Assembly: GCA_004144935.1 (NCBI GenBank)
Contig: SDZP01000177.1
Span: forward strand, 1 to 7,084
Length of the DNA stretch: 7,084 bases
Source: Caulobacteraceae bacterium
Lineage (GTDB): Bacteria > Pseudomonadota > Alphaproteobacteria > Caulobacterales > Caulobacteraceae
Reading direction: 5' to 3'
The notes below the pieces were generated by a model. The model saw nothing but the letters and a program-made list of their open reading frames with translations, was not told the DNA's origin and ran no database searches. How positions within the stretch are numbered: position 1 is the stretch's first letter; each line of letters opens with the position of its first letter. This document shows, piece by piece, positions 1-5,535 of the stretch. The position numbers and the translations under genes are program-made.

Positions 1-515
1 TAGTGCGCCTTGGCGAAGGATTTCTCGGGGTCGACCTCAAGCGCCGAGCCGTCCTCGCGCACGGCCTCGCCGCCGAACATCGGCGAGACGCCTTCGTAGT
101 CGAGCTCGACCGTGCAGGGGAGGCGGGGATTGTCGCGGAAGGCGGCCTTGGGGTTGGCCATCTCGCCGGGCCGGGCCAGCAGCAGAAGCTCGCCGCTGTA
201 GCGCACCTTCAAATGCTTGAAGGGCTCGACGACCTCGATCGAGAGGCCCGCGGCCTCCATGCGGTCGTTGCCGGTGATGGCCGGACGACCGAAGATGAAG
301 CCGACGCGGCCGTCCGGCAGGTAGAGGCAGACGCTGACCTCGGCGTAGCCTTCGTTGGGCCGGTTGCCGATGCGGAACCAGCCGCCCGCCATCCGCACCG
401 GGTCGAAGACGTTGAAATACATGCTTTCATTGTAGTTCCTGGCCGAACCCGGCGCGTGCGGATGCTCGTCGGCCGGCTCCAGCCGAACCTTGTAGCCGGT
501 GGCGGTCTTGCTCAT
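1..515 (-). CDS. AttH/CrtC-like (DUF7065/DUF7064-type) protein, 3' end outside window
   Basis: The minus-strand frame opens with ATG at 515-513 and stays open for 171 codons to the window edge, so only the N-terminal part is visible. A Shine-Dalgarno GAGGA (522-526) sits 6 nt upstream and fixes the start. There is no signal peptide or membrane segment, so a cytoplasmic location is likely. Notable segments are YNESMYFNVFDP (residues 28-39), GGWFRIGNRPNEGYAEV (44-60) and CLYLPDGRVGFIF (63-75). From memory these resemble a family of about 300-400 aa found beside TonB receptors, SDRs and CoA-ligase genes in sphingomonads and Caulobacterales. It is annotated as DUF7065/DUF7064 and is distantly related to the AttH/hydroxyneurosporene-synthase lipocalin-like fold. 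That assignment is unverified, and no reaction can be given. The gene lies 59 nt downstream of the receptor gene on the same strand and could be co-transcribed with it, although a hairpin lies between them. Confidence 0.62.
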   Translation of the reverse strand, partial: MSKTATGYKVRLEPADEHPHAPGSARNYNESMYFNVFDPVRMAGGWFRIGNRPNEGYAEVSVCLYLPDGRVGFIFGRPAITGNDRMEAAGLSIEVVEPFKHLKVRYSGELLLLARPGEMANPKAAFRDNPRLPCTVELDYEGVSPMFGGEAVREDGSALEVDPEKSFAKAH

Positions 516-535
516 GGCGTGTCCTCAGGAGAAAC

Positions 536-567
536 GGCGTGGTCCCCGGGAGAGAGGAGACCACGCC
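536..567 (-). terminator. Strong intergenic hairpin between receptor gene and downstream gene
   Basis: GGCGTGGTC (536-544) and GACCACGCC (559-567) form a perfect 9-bp inverted repeat. Read as minus-strand RNA, the stem extends to 12 pairs through one U-G wobble and two more G-C pairs, leaving an 8-nt loop. In plus-strand RNA the tenth position is an A/C mismatch, so the structure favours the minus transcript that leaves the receptor gene. It begins 7 nt after the receptor stop codon. The sequence after the stem is GTTTCTCCT, so the U-tract is poor. It could be a weak intrinsic terminator, an attenuator lowering expression of the downstream gene, or a 3' mRNA-stabilising stem-loop. Confidence 0.55.
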
Positions 568-574
568 GGGCCAG

Positions 575-3085
575 TCAGTTGAAGCTGTACTGAAGTTGCA
601 GGCCGAAAGTGCGCGGCGGCGTCAGGCCGTAGGTGATGCCGTAGGTGTCGATGGCCGCCGGCGGCGAGGCCAGGCGAACGCCGGTGGCGCTGTCGTAGCC
701 CTGCTCGTCGAAGGCGTTCTTGACGAAGGCGATGACACGGTAGCGGCTGCCGGCCCCGCTCCAGACCGCCCGCAGGTCGACCTGGTCGTAGGCCGGGACC
801 TTGGTGTATTCGCGGTTGAAGACGCCGGAATAGCTGTCGTCGCGCCAGATGTAGCTGCCCGACAGGGTCAGGGTTCCGGCCTTGAAGTCGACGTCGTAGC
901 TGGCGTTGAGCGCCACCTTGTGAGCCGGCGTCTGGGGCAGGTCCTGGCCTTTCAGGCTTTGGGGCTGCTGGCCGCCGACCAGCGGTCCCTGAGCCTGGGA
1001 GCCGGGCTGGGCGGCGAGCGGATCGACGCCGTCAACGAAGCAGCAGGCTTCCTTGATCTCCGACTGGGCGTAGGCGTAGCTCAGCGACAGCCGCAGGGCG
1101 TCGATCGGCCGCCAGACCCCCTCGACCTCTAGGCCGTAGGAGGTCGCCTCGTCGATGTTGAAGAACTGGGTCAGGTTGATGCCGGCGGAGGTGGTGACGG
1201 TCAGCGGCACCTGCAGGCCTTCGTAATTGTAGCTGTAGGCGGCGACATTGAGCAGCAGGGTGCGGCCGAAGTTGCGCTTGTAGCCGAGCTCGAAGGCGTC
1301 GACCGATTCCTCGTCCGTCTGCGGCAGGGGCGTGATGCCGCCGGCGTTGAAGCCGCCGGCCTTGTAGCCGCGGCTGTACTTGGCGAAGGCCAGGGTGTCC
1401 TCGTTCGGCGTCCATTCGAGGCCGAGGGCGCCCGTCACCGCGTCCCAGCTGCCCGACAGGCTGCGGCGGGCGATGCCCGTCGCGGGATCGATGGTCACCG
1501 GCGAGGAGACGCCCGGCGCCGGGGCGGTCGAGATCGAGGCGGCGGTCACGTCCAGGGCCGGGGTCGAGGTGCCGTACTGGTCGGGCGTGAAGCCGCCGCA
1601 GCCGTAGCAGACCACGCGCAGGGCCTCGAATCCCTCCTTCTTGTCCTCGGTGTAGCGCAGGCCGGCGGTCAGCTTGAACTGGTCGGTAAACTGCCAGTCG
1701 AGCTGGCCGAAGATGGCGGCCGAACGGGTCTTGAGGCTGGAGGCGGCATAGACGAAGTCGCCGTCCGGATTGGCCGGACCGTTGGCCGGGGCGCGGATCT
1801 GCACCAGGTTCGGGGTATTGAACCGCGAGGCCTGGTCCAACTCCTCGGCATAGTAGTAGAGGCCGGCGATCCAGCGCACCGGGCCCTCGCCGTTGGAACT
1901 GAAGTTCAGCTCGCTGCTGCCGTAGGACTTGTCTTCGGAATAGATGAAGGCCTGCGACGGGGCGATGGTCACCGGGCCGCAGCCGGGGATGAAGGCGGCG
2001 CAGATCGAGAAGCCCGGATCCAGCGGGACGGTGTAGGACTCCACGCTGGTGTTATCGAGGTCGCTGACGCTCAGGTAGTCGTAGGTCCGGTAGCCGCCGA
2101 TGTAGCGGATATCGACGCCGGGCAGGCTCCAGGTGACATCGGTCGCCAGGCCGATCACGTCGCTCAGCTTCTGGCGGATCGGGGTGTCGGTGTTGAACCG
2201 GCCGGGGCCGTTCAGGCTGGGGTTGGTGGCCGGGCCGTCGGCGATGACGCCCGCCGTGCCATAGCCGATGGCCGAACCCGGGGTGATCTGGGCGGTCGGG
2301 TAGAGGGCGTAGTCGTAGGCGCCGGTGTAGATGGTGGTGCGGTTCTGGGTGTCGGCGCTGCTGGTCGACAGCTTGGCCCAGGCCTCGATGGTCTCGCCGA
2401 GGTCGGCCTCGAGCTGCAGTTCGGCGTAGGTCCGCTCACCCGCGCCGCCTTCGCTGGGGCCCCCGGCGGCGTTGTCGTAATAGCCGTCTTCCTGGTTGTA
2501 GTGGCCGGCGGCCAGGCGGGCGCGGAAGCCCTCGGTGATGCTGCCCGACACCGCGCCTTCGAGATCGAACCGGCCGTAGTTGCCGAAGGTGGCGCGAATA
2601 TCGCCGGACAGTTCGTCGGTCGGACGCTTGGAAATGGCGTTGATGGCCCCGCCGATCGAATTGCGGCCATAGAGGGTGCCCTGCGGCCCGCGCAGGACCT
2701 CGATCCGCTCGATGAAGAAGTCGCTGGCCGAGACCGAGCTGGTCTGGGAGTCGTAGACGCCGTCGGTGTAGGTGGCGACGCCGGGGTCGCTGCCGTTGGT
2801 GTTGGTCTGGCGGCCGATGCCGCGCACGAACACCCGGTCGTCCGAGCTGGAATAGCTGAGGCCCGGAGTAAAGTTGCTGACGTCCTGCAGGGTGGTGATG
2901 CCGAGCAGCTGGCGGGCCTCGGCGGTGTAGGCCGAGACGGCGACCGGCGTGTCCTGCAGGCTGGCCTCGCGCTTCTCGGCCGTGATGATCACCTCGTCGA
3001 CGGTGGACGGCTCGTCCGCCGCCTGGACGGCGCCGGCCAGGGTCATCAGGCCGGCGGACAGCATCAGGATGGTTTTCGCGCGCAT
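575..3085 (-). CDS. TonB-dependent outer-membrane receptor
   Basis: The gene encodes a complete 836-aa outer-membrane active transporter, energised through TonB-ExbB-ExbD, that brings a scarce or bulky substrate into the periplasm. Residues 1-22 are a Sec signal peptide ending AVQA. A TonB-box-like segment VDEVIITAEKRE (29-40) follows, then the plug domain (about 43-156) with TPVAVSAY, FVRGIG (86-91) and the hallmark IERIEVLRGPQGTLYGRNS (125-143). The remainder is a 22-strand-type beta barrel ending RTFGLQLQYSFN. There is no FecR-interacting signalling domain, so it is not a transducer type. ATG at 3085-3083 is preceded by a strong Shine-Dalgarno GGGGAGG (3094-3100) with an 8-nt spacer. All six cysteines lie in the barrel (C362, C369, C493, C496, C681, C682). 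The substrate is not evident. The neighbouring SDR and GPH symporter argue for an organic nutrient rather than iron, which is inference. Confidence 0.96.
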   Translation of the reverse strand: MRAKTILMLSAGLMTLAGAVQAADEPSTVDEVIITAEKREASLQDTPVAVSAYTAEARQLLGITTLQDVSNFTPGLSYSSSDDRVFVRGIGRQTNTNGSDPGVATYTDGVYDSQTSSVSASDFFIERIEVLRGPQGTLYGRNSIGGAINAISKRPTDELSGDIRATFGNYGRFDLEGAVSGSITEGFRARLAAGHYNQEDGYYDNAAGGPSEGGAGERTYAELQLEADLGETIEAWAKLSTSSADTQNRTTIYTGAYDYALYPTAQITPGSAIGYGTAGVIADGPATNPSLNGPGRFNTDTPIRQKLSDVIGLATDVTWSLPGVDIRYIGGYRTYDYLSVSDLDNTSVESYTVPLDPGFSICAAFIPGCGPVTIAPSQAFIYSEDKSYGSSELNFSSNGEGPVRWIAGLYYYAEELDQASRFNTPNLVQIRAPANGPANPDGDFVYAASSLKTRSAAIFGQLDWQFTDQFKLTAGLRYTEDKKEGFEALRVVCYGCGGFTPDQYGTSTPALDVTAASISTAPAPGVSSPVTIDPATGIARRSLSGSWDAVTGALGLEWTPNEDTLAFAKYSRGYKAGGFNAGGITPLPQTDEESVDAFELGYKRNFGRTLLLNVAAYSYNYEGLQVPLTVTTSAGINLTQFFNIDEATSYGLEVEGVWRPIDALRLSLSYAYAQSEIKEACCFVDGVDPLAAQPGSQAQGPLVGGQQPQSLKGQDLPQTPAHKVALNASYDVDFKAGTLTLSGSYIWRDDSYSGVFNREYTKVPAYDQVDLRAVWSGAGSRYRVIAFVKNAFDEQGYDSATGVRLASPPAAIDTYGITYGLTPPRTFGLQLQYSFN

Positions 3086-3132
3086 TCCCAGTTCCTCCCC
3101 TGCCGGTCGTTGGCGCCGGCGTCATTGTCTTG

Positions 3133-3146
3133 GCGGCACATGCCGC
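3133..3146. repeat. Palindrome GCGGCA-CA-TGCCGC in receptor leader
   Basis: Two 6-bp arms (3133-3138 and 3141-3146) are exact reverse complements around a 2-bp centre. The site lies 47 nt upstream of the receptor start codon, between the candidate promoter and the gene. This placement suits a repressor operator. The 2-nt centre is too small for an RNA hairpin loop without opening pairs. GC-rich palindromes are common by chance in such DNA, so the assignment is weak. Confidence 0.3.
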
Positions 3147-3188
3147 GCGCCGACCTTTGGCCTGACGCGAGGGTAAACATATGCATGA

Positions 3189-3200
3189 TGATAATTCTAT
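3189..3200 (-). promoter_or_regulatory. Shared AT-rich 12-mer, copy 1 (upstream of receptor gene)
   Basis: On the minus strand this reads ATAGAATTATCA. It differs by one base from ATAGAATAATCA at 3963-3974, upstream of the SDR gene, and has the same orientation relative to transcription. Both copies sit in the only AT-rich islands of a GC-rich window. They may be binding sites for a common regulator or similar -10 regions; the sequence alone does not decide. Confidence 0.4.
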
Positions 3201-3223
3201 GTCACTAGAAAAGTCTTCGTGAA
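3194..3223 (-). promoter_or_regulatory. Candidate sigma-70-type promoter for the receptor gene
   Basis: On the minus strand TTCACG (3223-3218) could serve as the -35 element and TAGAAT (3199-3194) as the -10, separated by 18 nt. Transcription would start near 3187, giving a leader of about 100 nt that carries the 3133-3146 palindrome. The -35 match is only moderate. The -35 lies close to the SDR stop codon (3229-3231). No convincing terminator separates the two genes, so read-through from the SDR gene is also possible. Confidence 0.35.
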
Positions 3224-3228
3224 GCGGG

Positions 3229-3927
3229 TCACGTTTCGGCGACGGCGCTTGCGCGACGTCTGTGGCGCGAGTCGAACTCCACCGACAGCCCGCCATCGAC
3301 GACGATCGACTGGCCGGTGACGAACCGGCTCTCGTCGGACGCCAGCCAGAGGATGGCGTCGGCGATGTCGGCCGGCTGGCCGGCGCGCGGCAGGGGCTGG
3401 GCCCCATTCATGGCGGCGGTCACCGCCGCCGCGTCCATCGGACGGTCGAGCAGCGGCGTCTCGTAGATGATGGGGGTCACCACGCCGCCAGGACAGACCG
3501 CGTTGACGCGGATGAAGTCGGCCGCGCCCTCCATCGCCGCCACACGGGTCAACTGCAGCACGCCGGCCTTGGACGCCCCGTAGGCGCCCTGCCCCGGCAT
3601 GCCCATCAGCGCCGAGATCGAAGAGGTGTTGACGATCGAACCGCCGCCCCGTGCGCGCAGCAGGGGGAAGGCCAGCTTGATGCCGAGCCAGGGCCCGCGC
3701 AGATTGACCGCCAGGGTCCGGTCGAACAGGGCTTCCGAGCAGGCCTCGATGTGCTGGTCAACAACGCCGGCGTCGGCCAGACGCTCGGCCAGGGCGCGCC
3801 CGACGGCCGGTTCGAGATCGCAGAAGACGACTCTGGCGCCCTCGGCCACGAACCGCTCCACGGTCGCCAGACCGATGCCTGAGGCGCCGCCCGTTACCAC
3901 CGCCACCTTGCCCGCCAACCGCGCCAT
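3229..3927 (-). CDS. SDR-family oxidoreductase with rearranged, probably inactivated core
   Basis: This encodes a short-chain dehydrogenase/reductase, normally an NAD(P)-dependent alcohol/ketone oxidoreductase. Counting from ATG 3927-3925 it has 232 aa, while classical SDRs have about 250-265. The frame can be extended 6 codons to a TTG at 3945, but GGAG at 3934-3937 favours the ATG. The sequence shows the nucleotide-binding TGGASGIG (12-19), acidic Asp37 ending beta-2 (NAD preference, inferred), VNLRG with Asn75, NTSSIS with catalytic Ser103, and YGASK with Tyr116 and Lys120. A PGGVVTP-type loop follows and VDGG lies near the C terminus. The expected DVT segment and NNAG strand between Asp37 and Asn75 are absent. 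In their place residues 52-62 are the reverse complement of a GLDVLVNNAGV coding segment. Relative to canonical SDR numbering (37/113/139/152/156), everything after the lesion is shifted by about 36 residues. The frame is intact, but the Rossmann core probably cannot fold normally, so this may be a pseudogene or an assembly error. Confidence 0.85.
   Translation of the reverse strand: MARLAGKVAVVTGGASGIGLATVERFVAEGARVVFCDLEPAVGRALAERLADAGVVDQHIEACSEALFDRTLAVNLRGPWLGIKLAFPLLRARGGGSIVNTSSISALMGMPGQGAYGASKAGVLQLTRVAAMEGAADFIRVNAVCPGGVVTPIIYETPLLDRPMDAAAVTAAMNGAQPLPRAGQPADIADAILWLASDESRFVTGQSIVVDGGLSVEFDSRHRRRASAVAET
3735..3788. repeat. Imperfect inverted repeat bracketing the inverted SDR segment
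   Basis: The left arm CCGAGC-A-GGCC (3735-3745) and right arm GGCC-AGAC-GCTCGG (3775-3788) share complementary 6-bp and 4-bp blocks, offset by 3 nt. They enclose almost exactly the stretch encoding the NNAG motif on the wrong strand. Short inverted repeats of this kind are plausible endpoints for a fold-back or template-switch inversion. TCGGCCAG is also directly repeated at 3773-3780 and 3785-3792 and could have aided the deletion. The mechanism is inference. Confidence 0.45.
3742..3777 (+). other. Inverted fragment of SDR coding sequence (NNAG motif on the opposite strand)
   Basis: Read on the plus strand from 3742, the codons give GLDVLVNNAGVG, the textbook beta-4 motif of classical SDRs. 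The surrounding gene is encoded on the minus strand, where the same bases read DAGVVDQHIEA (3774-3742). The motif that is missing from the minus-strand protein is therefore physically present but reversed. The match covers 12 consecutive residues including the invariant NNAG, so chance is very unlikely. The segment is not a gene in itself; it is a rearrangement scar or an assembly artefact. Confidence 0.85.
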
Positions 3928-3933
3928 GTCCGT

Positions 3934-3937
3934 CTCC
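3934..3937 (-). promoter_or_regulatory. Ribosome binding site deciding the SDR start
   Basis: GGAG on the minus strand lies 6 nt upstream of ATG 3927-3925. The only longer alternative, a TTG at 3945, would place this site inside the coding region. The ATG start also puts the acidic cofactor residue at position 37, as in canonical SDRs. Confidence 0.6.
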
Positions 3938-3962
3938 GCCAGCAAACAACACCAATCACTAT

Positions 3963-3974
3963 TGATTATTCTAT
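3963..3974 (-). promoter_or_regulatory. Shared AT-rich 12-mer, copy 2 (upstream of SDR gene)
   Basis: On the minus strand this reads ATAGAATAATCA, an 11/12 match to the copy at 3189-3200. It is 35 nt upstream of the SDR ATG and may contain or overlap the SDR -10 region (CAGAAT 3978-3973 or TAGAAT 3973-3968). A weak -35 candidate, TTGCCG, lies at 4001-3996. It also lies just upstream of the divergent transporter promoter, so a protein bound here could affect both directions. Confidence 0.4.
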
Positions 3975-3976
3975 TC

Positions 3977-3985
3977 TGGTATAAT
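3977..3985 (+). promoter_or_regulatory. Extended -10 promoter element for the transporter gene
   Basis: TGGTATAAT matches the extended -10 consensus TGnTATAAT exactly and stands out in this GC-rich sequence. No recognisable -35 lies 15-18 nt upstream, which is typical of extended -10 promoters. Initiation would fall near 3992, giving a leader of about 55 nt before the transporter ATG at 4048. It overlaps the region from which the SDR must be transcribed in the other direction. Confidence 0.5.
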
Positions 3986-3993
3986 TATCTCGG

Positions 3994-4016
3994 TCCGGCA
4001 AATCAGAATCCGGCAA
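3994..4016. repeat. Direct repeat TCCGGCAA, two copies, 15-bp period
   Basis: TCCGGCAA occurs at 3994-4001 and 4009-4016, separated by ATCAGAA. The pair lies right after the predicted transporter start site and upstream of the SDR promoter. It could be a two-site operator for a regulator of the divergent pair. Eight-base repeats can arise by chance, so this is only a candidate. Confidence 0.3.
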
Positions 4017-4047
4017 GCGGCCGGTCGGCGGAAACGAAGGACCAGGC

Positions 4048-5508
4048 ATGGCGGCGGACCAGAACCAGCGCGGGCCGGGATTCGGCGTCGCCACCGCCTA
4101 TGGCGTCGGGGCGGTGTCGGCCGGGGTGCTGACCCAGGCGCTGACCGGCCTGGCGCTGCTGTTCTACAATCAGGTCGTGGGGCTCAACCCGGCGGTCGTC
4201 GGCTTGGCCCTGATGATCTCTCTGGTGTTCGACGCCTTCTGGGATCCGGCCATCGGCCTGTGGTCCGACCACATCCGCTCGCGGATGGGCCGCCGCCATC
4301 CCTTTATGTATGCCGCCATCCTTCCGGCCGGGCTGTTCTTCTGGCTGCTGTGGACGCCGCCCGCCGGTCTGTCCGACGCCGGGACCTTCGCCTGGCTGGT
4401 GGTCATGCTGCTGGCGGCCCGGTTCTTCAGCAGCCTCTATGAGGTGCCCAGCACGGCGCTGGCGCCCGAGATGGCCCCCGACTACCACGCCCGCACCGGC
4501 CTGCTTGGCCTGCGCTATTTCTGGGGCGTGGTCGGCGCCGTCGGCGTCAGCGTCCTGGCTTTCCAGGTCTTCCTGAGCGAGCGCAGCGGCGGACTGACCC
4601 GCCGCGAAGGCTATGCCGAGTTCGGCCTGGCCGGGGCGGCGATCATCGGCCTGACGCTGCTGATCTCCTGCATCGGCACCCACCGGGCCGCGGCCGCCTT
4701 CGCCCCGCCGCCGGCGCGGTCGATGCGCCGCTCGGCCCTGGTCGCTGAGGTGAAGGTGGCGTTCAGCAACCCCAACTTCCTGGCCATCATGTTCTTTTCC
4801 CTGTTCTTCGCCATCGCCGCCGGCCTGACCGCCAGCCTGACGACCTACTTCAACCTCTACCTCTGGGGCCTGTCGACCGACGCCCTGTCCCTGCTCGCCC
4901 TGCCCGGCCTGATCGCCTCCGTGACCGCCGTTGTTCTCTCCCCGATCGTCGCGCGGCGCTGGGGCAAGATGCCCTCGGCGGTGGTGCTGTTCGCCCTGTC
5001 CATCGTCACCTCCGTCCTGCCCATGGGTCTGCGGCTGCTGGGCCTGTTGCCCGGTAACGACTGGCCCTGGCTGCTGCCCCTGCTGTTCGCCGAGACGACG
5101 CTGGCGGCGACCTTCACCCTGATGGTGATGATCCTGTCGACCTCGATGCTGGCCGACGTGGTCGAGGACAACGCCGTCAAGACCGGTCACCGGTCCGAAG
5201 GCCTGTTCTTCTCGGTCAACGGCCTGCTGGCCAAGAGCGTCGCCGGTCTCGGCACGCTTGGGGCCGGGCTGATGCTGACGGCCGTCGACTTTCCCCGCCA
5301 CGCGGCCCCCGGCATGGTCAGCCAGGAGATCGTCCACCGGCTGGCTTTCCTCTACATGCCGGTGGCGCTGGTCCTGGCCGTTCTCTCGCTTCTCTGCCTG
5401 TCACGCTTCCGGATCGATCAGACGGCCCACCAGCACAACCTCGACCGCCTGCGCAGCATGGCCGCCGCCGATGAAGCGGCCGGCGCACCGCACGTCGACG
5501 CCGTCTGA
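4048..5508 (+). CDS. GPH/MelB-type MFS cation symporter
   Basis: The gene encodes a 486-aa inner-membrane transporter with twelve hydrophobic segments (roughly 18-40, 46-68, 88-103, 113-130, 152-175, 192-212, 243-266, 280-302, 308-333, 341-366, 388-414, 431-452). It resembles the glycoside-pentoside-hexuronide:cation symporter branch (MFS_2). The signature FDAFWDPAIGLWSD (61-74) is followed by RSRMGRRHPF (77-86). EVPSTALAPE (132-141) lies in helix 4. ADVVEDNAVKTGHRSEG (369-385) leads into helix 11 with Lys396. By alignment from memory, Asp62, Asp66, Glu132 and Lys396 correspond to MelB Asp55, Asp59, Asp124 and Lys377, suggesting that cation-coupled transport is kept. The ATG has a Shine-Dalgarno AAGGA (4037-4041) 6 nt upstream. 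The gene is divergent from the SDR across a 120-nt shared regulatory region. The substrate is unknown; GPH-like proteins in these bacteria need not carry sugars. Confidence 0.9.
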   Translation: MAADQNQRGPGFGVATAYGVGAVSAGVLTQALTGLALLFYNQVVGLNPAVVGLALMISLVFDAFWDPAIGLWSDHIRSRMGRRHPFMYAAILPAGLFFWLLWTPPAGLSDAGTFAWLVVMLLAARFFSSLYEVPSTALAPEMAPDYHARTGLLGLRYFWGVVGAVGVSVLAFQVFLSERSGGLTRREGYAEFGLAGAAIIGLTLLISCIGTHRAAAAFAPPPARSMRRSALVAEVKVAFSNPNFLAIMFFSLFFAIAAGLTASLTTYFNLYLWGLSTDALSLLALPGLIASVTAVVLSPIVARRWGKMPSAVVLFALSIVTSVLPMGLRLLGLLPGNDWPWLLPLLFAETTLAATFTLMVMILSTSMLADVVEDNAVKTGHRSEGLFFSVNGLLAKSVAGLGTLGAGLMLTAVDFPRHAAPGMVSQEIVHRLAFLYMPVALVLAVLSLLCLSRFRIDQTAHQHNLDRLRSMAAADEAAGAPHVDAV

Positions 5509-5518
5509 CCGGACAGCC

Positions 5519-5535
5519 GGCGGTGCGGCCCCGCC
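5519..5535. terminator. Small GC-rich inverted repeat between convergent genes
   Basis: GGCGG (5519-5523) and CCGCC (5531-5535) could pair around a 7-nt loop in the 26-nt gap between the transporter stop (5506-5508) and the transglutaminase stop (5535-5537). There is no T-tract on either side. It may be a minimal bidirectional terminator or pause site for the convergent genes, or simply GC-rich coincidence. Confidence 0.22.

Noticed and set aside
3..593. A 196-codon plus-strand frame at the left edge
   Set aside because: It is antisense to the DUF-family gene, whose minus-strand frame has a clear ribosome binding site and family-like motifs.
3211..3228. CTTC-AC-GAAG followed by ACTTTT (minus strand) as a terminator after the SDR gene
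   Set aside because: A 4-bp stem with a 2-nt loop is not a viable intrinsic terminator.
2436..3407. A 323-codon minus-strand frame spanning the SDR-receptor gap
   Set aside because: Its translation is low-complexity Arg/Pro/Gly sequence and it overlaps both the receptor signal peptide region and the SDR C terminus in another frame.
3262..3882. A 206-codon plus-strand frame containing NNAG
   Set aside because: Only the short stretch 3742-3777 is SDR-like; the rest is antisense to conserved SDR minus-strand coding such as the YGASK and TGGASGIG motifs. It is not a gene, but it revealed the inversion.
4003..5337. A 444-codon open frame on the minus strand opposite the transporter
   Set aside because: It is rich in Gly, Gln and Arg with no recognisable domain, and is the antisense shadow of a well-supported membrane protein in high-GC DNA.
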